A stretch of DNA of 16,031 bases from Actinomycetota bacterium (lineage in GTDB: Bacteria; Actinomycetota; Actinomycetes; S36-B12; UBA10799): the NCBI GenBank assembly GCA_030837445.1, contig JAUPKM010000365.1:1-16031 (forward strand), given 5' to 3'. A model generated the notes under the pieces. That model saw only the letters and a program-made list of their open reading frames with translations. It was not told the origin of the DNA and ran no database searches. The position numbers were made by a program, and so were the translations under genes. Shown here piece by piece: positions 7,986 to 14,984 of this stretch; position 1 is the stretch's first letter; each line of letters begins with the position of its first letter.

Positions 7986-8034
7986 ACCACGGGGCCGGTT
8001 CCGTCCTCGGGCCGGTCATGTCACGATGGGGCCT

Positions 8035-8334
8035 ATGACAGCCCTGCCGGTGCCCGACCAGGCGTTTGAGACCGACGAGCGGCTGGCCGTCGACGGACCC
8101 TGGGTCACGATCGTCTGGAACGATCCGGTCAACCTGATGTCGTATGTGGTGTTCGTCCTGCGCCAGTACTTCAAGTATCCGCAGGACAAGGCTGAGGCAC
8201 TGATGCTGCAGGTACACAACGAGGGCAAGGCCGTCGTCTCGAGCGGCGGTCGTGACGAGATGGAGCGCGATGTGACCGCCATGCACAGTTTCGGATTGTG
8301 GGCGACGATGCGCAACGACGGGGCCAGCGGATGA
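8035..8334 (+). CDS. clpS: ATP-dependent Clp protease adaptor ClpS
   Basis: ClpS binds proteins with N-degron residues and hands them to the Clp AAA+ unfoldase (ClpC1 in mycobacteria). The protein has 99 residues with the family core: WVTIVWNDPVNLMSYV at 23-38, MLQVHNEGKAVV with the ligand-contacting His61, and HSFGLWATM near the end. It is very similar in layout to M. tuberculosis Rv1331. Two ATGs, at 8026 and 8035, are in frame; neither has a convincing Shine-Dalgarno. CACGAT seven bases before 8035 could serve as a weak -10 for a leaderless start, which favours 8035. It begins the conserved block that continues with DUF2017 and mec. Confidence 0.93.
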   Translation: MTALPVPDQAFETDERLAVDGPWVTIVWNDPVNLMSYVVFVLRQYFKYPQDKAEALMLQVHNEGKAVVSSGGRDEMERDVTAMHSFGLWATMRNDGASG

Positions 8335-8378
8335 CAGACCCGGCCGACCTCCGCGTGGCCGGAACGGCGGTCCGGTGA
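8331..8378 (+). other. 15-codon mini-ORF bridging clpS and DUF2017
   Basis: ATG 8331 overlaps the clpS stop as ATGA, and its own TGA at 8376-8378 overlaps the downstream ATG at 8378 as TGATG. It would encode MTDPADLRVAGTAVR. It may simply let ribosomes carry on from clpS to the next gene, or it may be chance. No homologue is known to me. Confidence 0.25.
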
Positions 8379-8959
8379 TGGCTGAAGGGTTCCGCCGCAC
8401 CATGACAGGTCGGTTGGTGGCGAGACTGGACGAAGTCGAGCGGGGGGTGATAGCAGCCCTGACGAATGAATTGCTGGGAATGGTTGCGCCGCCGGAGTCC
8501 AAGCAGGCCGATCCGTTCGCGGTCGAGATGGGGCTGGAGGATCTGGATGCCTCGGTCGACCTGGGGCAACTCGACCTGCTCGGGGACCGGGATCCGGTGA
8601 CTCAGCGGCTATTCCCAGACGCCTATCCCGACGATCAAGGGGCAGGACTGGACTTCCGCCGATTCACCGAACTCGGGCTCCGCCAGCAGAAAGCGGCCAA
8701 CGCAGCGACGGTGTTGGCCACGCTGGAACGCAGCGGTGAGAAAGTGACGTTGACGGCGGACCAGGCGATGGCGTGGTTGACGACGCTGAATGATCTTCGG
8801 CTGAGTCTGTCCGTGCGGCTGGGCCTAGTGACGGAGCAAGACCACGAGGTGCTGGCAAGCTTGGCCGAGGACGACCCCAACTTCGCCAGCTATCAGATCT
8901 ACGACTTCCTCACCTGGCTGCAGGAATCCCTCGTGCAGGCGGTCTCGGCCCGCGGGTAG
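8378..8959 (+). CDS. DUF2017 family protein
   Basis: A 193-residue, largely helical cytoplasmic protein corresponding to M. tuberculosis Rv1332. Visible family features are FRRTMTGRLVARLDEVERGVIAAL near the start, a RLFPDAYPDD segment near 76-85, and a C-terminal half with LTADQAMAWLTTLNDLRLSLSVRLG and YQIYDFLTWLQESLV. No catalytic motif is seen and the function is unknown, although the gene follows clpS in many actinobacteria. The start may be GTG 8375 (which adds one Met) or ATG 8378; they differ by one residue. It is linked to clpS by a mini-ORF and followed by a 54-base gap before mec. Confidence 0.87.
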   Translation: MAEGFRRTMTGRLVARLDEVERGVIAALTNELLGMVAPPESKQADPFAVEMGLEDLDASVDLGQLDLLGDRDPVTQRLFPDAYPDDQGAGLDFRRFTELGLRQQKAANAATVLATLERSGEKVTLTADQAMAWLTTLNDLRLSLSVRLGLVTEQDHEVLASLAEDDPNFASYQIYDFLTWLQESLVQAVSARG

Positions 8960-9000
8960 GGCCGGTGCGCCACGCGAGGACCCAGGAGTCTCTTCGTCGA

Positions 9001-9006
9001 TAGGCT
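9001..9006 (+). promoter_or_regulatory. Putative -10 box for a leaderless mec mRNA
   Basis: TAGGCT lies seven bases before GTG 9014. There is no Shine-Dalgarno at usable spacing and no -35 resembling TTGACA. Confidence 0.33.
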
Positions 9007-9013
9007 GCCCCGA

Positions 9014-9439
9014 GTGCTGACCATCTCCGCCGAACTGCTGGCCGCGGTGCTGGCGCACGCGCAATCGGACCATCCGGACGAGGCCTGTGGGATCATCGCG
9101 GGCGAGGCAGGAAGTGACGTTCCCAGTCGAGTCGTCCCGATGCTGAACGCCGCCCGCTCAGCCACGTTCTACGAATTCGATTCGACCGAGTTGTTGCGGC
9201 TCTATCGGCAGTTGGAGGCCGCCGGCGAGGAGCCGATCGTCATCTACCATTCCCACACCTCGACGGCCGCCTACCCCTCCCGCACCGATATCTCCTATGC
9301 CGGCGAGCCGAACGCGCACTATCTGATCATCTCCACCCGCGACTCCGGAGATCTTCGGGGCGAGTGCGAGATCCGGTCGTTTCGAATCGTCGCCGGTGAC
9401 GTCTCGGAAGAGGAGATCCGCACTGTCGATGGCGGCTGA
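9014..9439 (+). CDS. mec: JAMM/Mov34 metallopeptidase acting on CysO-cysteine
   Basis: In M. tuberculosis, Mec (Rv1334) releases cysteine from the CysO-cysteine adduct, the last step of the sulfur-carrier route to cysteine. The protein has 141 residues with a complete JAMM zinc motif: Glu23 in HPDEACG, then HSH (His79, His81), Ser89 and Asp92 in the expected H-x-H-x(7)-S-x2-D spacing. The zinc ligands and catalytic Glu are therefore intact. GTG 9014 gives the usual family N-terminus. It is followed, after 162 bases, by cysO, its expected substrate carrier. Confidence 0.93.
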   Translation: MLTISAELLAAVLAHAQSDHPDEACGIIAGEAGSDVPSRVVPMLNAARSATFYEFDSTELLRLYRQLEAAGEEPIVIYHSHTSTAAYPSRTDISYAGEPNAHYLIISTRDSGDLRGECEIRSFRIVAGDVSEEEIRTVDGG

Positions 9440-9590
9440 GAGCGGCAACGGTGGCCAGCGGCCGAGGTGGTTCAGGCAGGACCGCGGACCGGGACCGACG
9501 GCGGTGACCGTAACCTGGGGACCCAACGATCCCGAACCATCCCAGTCGACGCCCGTGGAGTGCTGGCGATCCGAGTTCCGCCCCTGCTGA
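9429..9590 (+). CDS. Possible small ORF between mec and cysO
   Basis: An ATG inside the last codons of mec opens a 53-codon frame that ends two bases before the AAGGAG of cysO and fills the whole gap. It begins MAAESGNGGQRPRW, is rich in Arg, Pro and Gly, and carries two Cys codons, the second directly before the stop (EFRPC). GAGGAG lies about 13 bases upstream of the ATG. About 80% of third codon positions are G or C, which is common for any frame in such DNA. I know no homologue. It could be a cysteine-sensing leader, a coupling ORF or chance. Confidence 0.2.
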   Translation: MAAESGNGGQRPRWFRQDRGPGPTAVTVTWGPNDPEPSQSTPVECWRSEFRPC

Positions 9591-9601
9591 AGGAGTTCAC
9601 C

Positions 9602-9874
9602 ATGGCCATCGAGGTTCGAGTGCCGACGATTCTTCGTCCCTACACAAAGGACGCCAAGGTGGTCGAGGCCAGTGGCGCGACGGTCGCCGAGATCATCGCC
9701 GACCTCGATGCGAACTACCCCGGGATCGGTGAGCGGCTGACGGACGAGCGTGGCCTCCGCCGGTTCGTCAACGTCTACCTCAACGACGAGGACGTCCGGT
9801 TCCTGCAGGGGTTGGAGACGCCGGTGGCCGACGGCGACAGCATCACGGTGCTGCCTGCCGTTGCCGGGGGCTGA
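9602..9874 (+). CDS. cysO: Sulfur-carrier protein CysO (MoaD/ThiS ubiquitin fold)
   Basis: A 90-residue beta-grasp protein ending in AVAGG. The terminal Gly-Gly is the site that is thiocarboxylated and loaded with cysteine. The body matches M. tuberculosis Rv1335: VPTILRPYT at 7-15, DLDANYPGIGERL in the middle, and FVNVYLNDEDVRFLQGLETPVADG before the C-terminal strand. ATG 9602 has a strong AAGGAG six bases upstream, so the open in-frame extension back to about 9467 is not needed. It sits downstream of mec and 39 bases before murI. In mycobacteria cysM, the CysO-dependent cysteine synthase, lies directly after cysO; here it does not. Confidence 0.94.
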   Translation: MAIEVRVPTILRPYTKDAKVVEASGATVAEIIADLDANYPGIGERLTDERGLRRFVNVYLNDEDVRFLQGLETPVADGDSITVLPAVAGG

Positions 9875-9913
9875 CGCCCTCAGCCCCACCCGCTGAGGCC
9901 TGGAGCGGTCAGA

Positions 9914-10779
<866 letters not shown>

Positions 10780-10783
<4 letters not shown>

Positions 10784-11523
10784 GGCTCACAATCGTCGGG
10801 TGTGCGGGCTCGTTCCCCCGGCCCGACTCGGCCGCCTCCTGCTACCTGCTGGAGCACGAGGGCAGCAGAATCCTGCTCGACTTGGGAAGCGGCGCCCTCG
10901 GTCCGCTGCAGAGTCACACGGAACTACGCGATCTCGACGGCGTCCTGCTCTCCCACCTGCACCCGGATCACTTCGCCGACATGTGCGGACTGTTCGTCAC
11001 CCGGCGGTATTCGCCGGGACCCCCGATGTCGAAGATCCCGGTCTATGGGCCGTCGGACGTGGCGCTGCGCCTGGCTCAGGCCTACGGCGCAAAGTCGGAG
11101 GAGCGGATGGAGGAGGTTTTCGACATCCACCCACTACCAGCCGAGGTCTTCACCGTCGGCGCCTTCACCGTCTCCGCAACGAGGGTCGATCACCCGGTGG
11201 AGGCCTACGCGCTGCGGGTGACCGCAGGTGGCTCGACAATCGTCTACTCCGGCGACACCGCCGCCTGCGACGGGCTGGTGTCTGCGGCGACCGGGGCCGA
11301 CGTCGCACTGTTCGAGGCGAGCTTCCGGCACGGCGACGACAACCCGCCGCACCTGCACATGTCGGCCCGCGACGCCGCCGAGATGGCGTCCGCGGCAGGT
11401 GTGGGCAGACTGATCCTTACCCATCAGGTGGCCTGGCACGACAACTCCGGTGCGCTCGCAGAGGCCGCCGACTTCGAAGGCGACGTGGTCGAGGCCCGGC
11501 CCGGTCAGGTCGTGGAGGTCTGA
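10780..11523 (+). CDS. MBL-fold hydrolase, Rv1339-like cyclic nucleotide phosphodiesterase candidate
   Basis: A 247-residue metallo-beta-lactamase-fold protein of the RNase Z-like group. The HLHPDH metal motif is at residues 59-64, YSGDTAACDGL holds the bridging Asp, and ILTHQVAWHD lies near the C-terminus. Position directly after murI and overall length match M. tuberculosis Rv1339, reported as an atypical cAMP phosphodiesterase; transferring that activity here is by homology and synteny only. It overlaps murI by four bases. Its 3' end overlaps the convergent tetR gene by 19 bases. Confidence 0.88.
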
Positions 11524-12299
11524 CCCGGGCTACCTGTGCCGGATGGCACGCCGAGTAGGAACAGCATCAGGTCGATCTGGGCATCGAAGACGGCTGACCG
11601 CGCCCGCTGATCCTCGGCGATCACATTGTGGGTGTGGCCGAACAACTCGAACGAGATGGCTCCGAACAGCGTTGCCCACGAGGTCAGCGAAATCAGCAGG
11701 GTCGGGTCGTCGACGACTGAGGTCGGCACGTCGCTCCGCAACGGCGACAGCGCAGTGGCCAGCAGCTCCGGTGAGGGGTCCTGGGGCGGCGCCGGGGGTT
11801 GGCCGACCGCGCCGGACACGATCTCCAGCAGGACCCACGGCACCATCGTCGCCGGCGCAATGGTGGCTGCCGGGGCCCGGTAGCCGGGCACCGGGGAGCC
11901 GAAGATCAGGGCATATTCGTGGGGATGTGCCAGCGCCCAGGACCGAACTGCCCGCCACACAGCCCGGAGCTGGTCCGCTGTCGACTGTCCGCGGGTCGCC
12001 GCCTGCGCCTGTTGGGCCGCGCGTCCGACGGACTCGTAGGCCTCGACGATGAGTTGGGTGAGTAGCTCGTCGCGACTGGGGAAATAGCGGTAGATGGCCG
12101 ACGATGACATTCCGAGTTCGCGGGCGATGGCGCGCAACGAGAGGGCGGCCGCTCCCTCGTCGGCCAGCTGTCGCCGCGCTGCCGTCAGGATCTCGCCGGT
12201 CACCTCGGACCGGACCCGCTCCCGAGCAGTCAATGGCCGACTCGCATCGGTGGGGGAAGCTCCGGACGTGGCGGGGGACGTGGGGGTGGCGGAGCTCAT
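11505..12299 (-). CDS. TetR family transcriptional regulator
   Basis: A 264-residue regulator. After a 30-residue flexible N-terminus rich in Ser, Thr and Pro comes a classic TetR helix-turn-helix: LSLRAIARELGMSSSAIYRYF at about 53-73, then SRDELL. The ligand-binding part contains WRAVRSWALAHPHEYALIFG, typical of the WHG subgroup, and a long hydrophobic C-terminal region. ATG 12299 is the only ATG before the DNA-binding domain; AATGAT six bases upstream could be the -10 of a leaderless mRNA. It is divergent from the reductase gene across a 183-base gap full of GAGCGGT repeats, so it most likely represses that gene and itself. Inducer unknown. Confidence 0.9.
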   Translation of the reverse strand: MSSATPTSPATSGASPTDASRPLTARERVRSEVTGEILTAARRQLADEGAAALSLRAIARELGMSSSAIYRYFPSRDELLTQLIVEAYESVGRAAQQAQAATRGQSTADQLRAVWRAVRSWALAHPHEYALIFGSPVPGYRAPAATIAPATMVPWVLLEIVSGAVGQPPAPPQDPSPELLATALSPLRSDVPTSVVDDPTLLISLTSWATLFGAISFELFGHTHNVIAEDQRARSAVFDAQIDLMLFLLGVPSGTGSPGQTSTT

Positions 12300-12305
12300 A
12301 GCGTC

Positions 12306-12334
12306 ATCATTGCAAGTTCCCATGCGAATTGCGA
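12306..12334 (-). promoter_or_regulatory. Putative tetR promoter
   Basis: AATGAT (12306-12311, minus strand, four of six matches to TATAAT) lies six bases before the tetR ATG. A weak -35, TCGCAA (12329-12334), is 17 bases further upstream and runs into the first GAGCGGT half-site. Binding there would block self-expression. Confidence 0.35.
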
Positions 12335-12362
12335 GCGGTAGACACAAATGTGAGCACCGCTC
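12333..12362. promoter_or_regulatory. Putative TetR operator, distal pair of half-sites
   Basis: GAGCGGT (12333-12339) faces ACCGCTC (12356-12362) across 16 bases. The right half ends directly before the TTGACA -35 of the reductase promoter, and the left half touches the tetR -35. The right half sits in GAGC-ACC-GCTC, itself a short palindrome. Confidence 0.55.
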
Positions 12363-12391
12363 TTGACAAGCCGATCCCAGGCCTCCATGAT
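12363..12391 (+). promoter_or_regulatory. Promoter of the reductase gene
   Basis: TTGACA (12363-12368, exact consensus) is separated by 17 bases from CATGAT (12386-12391, four of six matches). The -10 lies inside a 17-base palindrome, GCCTCCATGATGGAGGC (12381-12397). The predicted transcript starts near 12398 and has a leader of about 85 bases that contains the proximal operator. Confidence 0.6.
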
Positions 12392-12403
12392 GGAGGCAAG
12401 AGC

Positions 12404-12425
12404 ACCGCTCACAATCAAGAGCGGT
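12404..12425. promoter_or_regulatory. Putative TetR operator, proximal pair of half-sites
   Basis: ACCGCTC (12404-12410), eight bases, GAGCGGT (12419-12425), just downstream of the predicted transcription start. The right half belongs to an 18-base direct repeat (12333-12350 and 12419-12436) with two mismatches, and the left half to an 11-base direct repeat (12352-12362 and 12400-12410). Confidence 0.55.
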
Positions 12426-12482
12426 AGACGCAGATGAATCGGCCGGCCGCGATGTTGGGCGAGGAGAGCACAGGAGGAACAG

Positions 12483-13403
12483 ATGGGAACCCAGATCGTC
12501 GTGGGAGCGGGGCCGATCGGATCGGGCGTTGCGCGGGCGCTGCTCACTCGAGGTGAGGATGTGGTCGTCGTGACCCGTTCCGGCGGCGGACCTGAGGGTG
12601 TTCGCAAGGTGGCGATGGATGCCGCGGATGCGGTGGCGCTGACGAAGTTGGCTGCCGGTGCCGAAGCGATCTACAACTGCGCCAATCCGCCATACAACCG
12701 CTGGACGACCGACTGGCCGCCGCTTGCCGCGGCAATGCTGGCGGCGGCCGCGGACTCCGGTGCGTTGTTGGTAATCGCGTCGAATCTGTACGGCTATGGG
12801 CCGGTTGAAACGGTGATGACGCCGGACCTCCCGCTGGCCGCCCAGTACCCCAAGGGGCAGGTGCGGGCCGACATGTGGCGAGACGCGCTGGCGGCGCACC
12901 AGGCGGGGCGGGTCCGGGCGGTCGAGGTGCGCGGTTCCGACTACGTCGGGCCGGGCGCGGAGTCACATCTGGATCGGGCATTCCCGGCGCTGTTGGCTGG
13001 TAAGAAGATTCGAGTCCTCGGGGATCCGGATGCCCAGCACAGCTGGACTCACACCGAGGATATGGCGGCCACGCTGGTGGCAGTGGCGGGCAGATCCGAC
13101 GCCTGGGGGCAGCCGTGGCACGCCCCCTGTGCGGCTGTTCGGTCGCAACGGGAAGCGCTCGCCGACGCCGCGGAGGTCGCCGGGGTGCCGACCACGAGGG
13201 TGTCGGCCCTGCCCGGATGGCAATTGCGGTTGGCAGGACTGTTCAACCCGGTGATCAGGGAATTGCCCGACGTGAGCTACCAGGTGGAGCGAACCTTCGT
13301 CTACGACGACTCCCGCACGATCGCCGAACTGGGTCTGGCGGCCACCCCCTGGCCTGAGGTGCTGCGGCGCTCGCTTGTTGCCGCGGGAACCGGAATAGGG
13401 TGA
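12483..13403 (+). CDS. NAD(P)-binding epimerase/dehydratase-type reductase (atypical SDR)
   Basis: A 306-residue protein. The N-terminal VVGAGPIGSGVARALLTRG at 6-24 is a Rossmann glycine loop. NCANPPYNRW and IASNLYGYG are the later cofactor- and substrate-side segments of the extended SDR fold, and SWTHTEDMAATLVAV is typical of NAD-dependent epimerase/dehydratase proteins. The canonical Tyr-x3-Lys pair is not clear: the equivalent region reads YPKGQVRADMW, as in atypical SDRs, so the chemistry is uncertain. ATG 12483 has AGGAGG five bases upstream. It is divergent from tetR and probably controlled by it. It overlaps a GTG in the frame of rph (GTGA), but rph probably starts six bases after this gene's stop. 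Confidence 0.83.
   Translation: MGTQIVVGAGPIGSGVARALLTRGEDVVVVTRSGGGPEGVRKVAMDAADAVALTKLAAGAEAIYNCANPPYNRWTTDWPPLAAAMLAAAADSGALLVIASNLYGYGPVETVMTPDLPLAAQYPKGQVRADMWRDALAAHQAGRVRAVEVRGSDYVGPGAESHLDRAFPALLAGKKIRVLGDPDAQHSWTHTEDMAATLVAVAGRSDAWGQPWHAPCAAVRSQREALADAAEVAGVPTTRVSALPGWQLRLAGLFNPVIRELPDVSYQVERTFVYDDSRTIAELGLAATPWPEVLRRSLVAAGTGIG
13396..13401 (+). promoter_or_regulatory. Putative -10 box for rph
   Basis: TAGGGT lies seven bases before GTG 13409, inside the last codons of the reductase gene. TTGTTG (13375-13380) could be a -35 but at only 15 bases' spacing. It could give rph a leaderless transcript independent of the TetR-controlled promoter. Confidence 0.35.
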
Positions 13404-13408
13404 ACCTT

Positions 13409-14179
13409 GTGACCCGAACCGATGGCCGAACGGCCGATGAACTCAGACCTGTCCGCTTCAACCGGGGCTGGCTCGACCAGGCCGAGGGATCCTGCCTGGT
13501 CGAGTTCGGCCGGACCCGGGTGCTCTGTGCCGCGTCGCTCACCCGTGGGGTTCCGCGTTGGCGGAAGGATTCCGGCTTGGGTTGGGTCACCGGTGAGTAC
13601 GCGATGCTGCCGCGGGCTACGGGTTCGCGCGACACCCGGGAATCGGTAAAGGGGCGTCCGGGTGGCCGGACCCAGGAGATCTCGCGGTTGGTCGGGCGTT
13701 CGCTGCGGGCGGTGGTCGACTTCGCCGGGTTGGGCGAGAACACGATCGTGATCGACTGCGACGTGTTGCAGGCCGACGGTGGCACCCGCACGGCCGCCAT
13801 CACGGGCGCGTACCTGGCGCTGGCGGATGCCGTCGAGCTGGGAAAGCAGCGGGGGTGGATCACCGGCGACGGGCTGAAGACGAGTGTCTGCGCGGTGAGC
13901 GTCGGCATCGTGGACGGGGAACCGAGGCTGGACCTGCACTACGACGATGATGTCAATGCCGACACCGATATGAACGTTGTGATGACCGGCGACGGTCGCT
14001 TCATCGAGGTGCAGGGCACTGCCGAGGGGGAACCCTTTGATCGAGACCTGCTCGACCAGTTGCTGGCGCTGGCCGAGGGCGGCTGTCGAGCGTTGACCGA
14101 CCTGCAGGCGGCGGCACTTGCGGGACCCCTGCCGGCGGCCGGCAGGCTGCTCGGCGGCGAACCTGCGGCCAAGTCGTGA
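13409..14179 (+). CDS. rph: Ribonuclease PH
   Basis: A phosphate-dependent 3'-5' exoribonuclease that trims tRNA 3' ends. The protein has 256 residues with the full conserved core: DGRTADELRPV at the start, GVPRWRKDSGLGWVTGEYAMLPRAT, GRTQEISRLVGRSLRAVVD, and IDCDVLQADGGTRTAAITGAY, then DMNVVMTGDGRFIEVQGTAEG. The frame also opens at GTG 13400, overlapping the upstream stop, but a start at 13409 gives the N-terminus MTRTDGR usual for this enzyme and sits seven bases after TAGGGT, so I prefer it. rdgB overlaps its stop by four bases. Confidence 0.95.
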   Translation: MTRTDGRTADELRPVRFNRGWLDQAEGSCLVEFGRTRVLCAASLTRGVPRWRKDSGLGWVTGEYAMLPRATGSRDTRESVKGRPGGRTQEISRLVGRSLRAVVDFAGLGENTIVIDCDVLQADGGTRTAAITGAYLALADAVELGKQRGWITGDGLKTSVCAVSVGIVDGEPRLDLHYDDDVNADTDMNVVMTGDGRFIEVQGTAEGEPFDRDLLDQLLALAEGGCRALTDLQAAALAGPLPAAGRLLGGEPAAKS

Positions 14180-14820
14180 CTGCCGGGCGGCAGGCGCCCG
14201 GGCGGCCGACCGTGCTGGTGCTGGCCACTCGCAATAGCCACAAAGTCGGCGAGCTCCGGCGCATCCTCGACGAGGCCGGGCTGGCGATCGAGTTGCTCGA
14301 TGTCGCCGAGGCGGAGGCGCGCTGCGGTCGGTCCATTCCGGAGGTGCCCGAGACGGGTGCGACGTTCGAGGCCAATGCCCGACTCAAGGCCGAAGCGGTG
14401 GCTGCCGCGAGCGGATTGCCCGCGGTAGCCGATGACAGCGGACTGCGGGTGGCCGCGCTCAACGGGATGCCTGGGGTGCTCTCGGCGAGATGGTCCGGTA
14501 CCGGCGACGATCTGGCCAATGTCGAACTGGTGCTGGCCCAGGTGAGTGATATCGGCGACGACCGGCGGCAGGCCGAGTTCGTCTGCGCGGCAGCCCTTTC
14601 AGTGCCGGGGCGGGACACGTTGGTGGAGGTCGGAGTGCTGGCCGGGTCGCTGAGTCGGGCTCCGCGAGGGTCGAACGGATTCGGGTATGACCCGATCTTC
14701 GTGCCCGATGGCGAGAGCCGGACGACGGCGGAGATGACACCGCAGCAGAAGGACGCCATCAGCCACCGGGGCCGTGCCTTCCGGGCCATGGCCGCCCGGA
14801 TCGCCTCGCTCGAAGGCTGA
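14176..14820 (+). CDS. rdgB: XTP/dITP diphosphatase (RdgB/HAM1)
   Basis: It hydrolyses XTP, dITP and ITP to monophosphates, keeping deaminated purines out of DNA and RNA. The protein has 214 residues. Family signatures are ATRN-x2-K at 17-23, EANARLKA near 65-72, DDSGL at 86-90, GFGYDPIF at 168-175 and SHRGRA at 196-201, all intact. The GTG start at 14176 overlaps the rph stop (GTGA), so the two are translationally coupled, the standard actinobacterial rph-rdgB arrangement. The convergent tRNA/bcp unit follows after 81 bases. Confidence 0.95.
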   Translation: MTAGRQAPGRPTVLVLATRNSHKVGELRRILDEAGLAIELLDVAEAEARCGRSIPEVPETGATFEANARLKAEAVAAASGLPAVADDSGLRVAALNGMPGVLSARWSGTGDDLANVELVLAQVSDIGDDRRQAEFVCAAALSVPGRDTLVEVGVLAGSLSRAPRGSNGFGYDPIFVPDGESRTTAEMTPQQKDAISHRGRAFRAMAARIASLEG

Positions 14821-14872
14821 TTGGCTTTGCCTGCCGGACATCATTCGTGGCAGTGGTGTCACCTGGATGGAA

Positions 14873-14885
14873 CGGCCTTAGGCCG
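14873..14885 (-). terminator. Short hairpin downstream of the tRNA gene
   Basis: CGGCC-TAA-GGCCG on the minus strand forms a five-pair stem with a three-base loop 16 bases past the tRNA 3' end, followed by TTCC only. It also lies 52 bases past the rdgB stop. Without a U-run this is a weak terminator candidate. Confidence 0.28.
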
Positions 14886-14901
14886 CGCGGGACTGGGAGA
14901 G

Positions 14902-14975
14902 TGGGGCCGACGAGAGTCGAACTCGCACTGGCACGGACCTAAACCGTGTGCCTCTGCCAATTGGGCTACGGCCCC
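14902..14975 (-). tRNA. tRNA with leucine UAG anticodon but class I (short variable loop) shape
   Basis: The 74 bases fold into a complete cloverleaf. The acceptor GGGGCCG/CGGCCCC has seven Watson-Crick pairs. The D arm starts GCCC, has G18G19, and closes with AGGC (one C-A mismatch). The anticodon stem is CACGG/CCGTG around the loop TTTAGGT, giving anticodon TAG (window 14939-14941). The variable loop is CCAGT, five bases. The T arm is GCGAG/CTCGT around TTCGACT. The discriminator is A73; CCA is not encoded. A UAG anticodon with G37 reads CUN leucine codons, but bacterial tRNA-Leu normally has a long, class II variable arm. The molecule looks functional rather than decayed: the A15-T48 Levitt pair and T54T55C56 are present. 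Its 5' end is nine bases after the bcp stop. Confidence 0.9.
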
Positions 14976-14984
14976 GCGCGGAGT

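Noticed and set aside
9467..9601. In-frame 45-residue extension of CysO
   Set aside because: The ATG at 9602 has AAGGAG at ideal spacing, and the MoaD/ThiS fold starts there; the extension has no matching feature.
12300..12899. N-terminal extension of the TetR protein by 200 residues
   Set aside because: It would cross the operator region and run antisense to the reductase gene. ATG 12299 gives a normal TetR layout.
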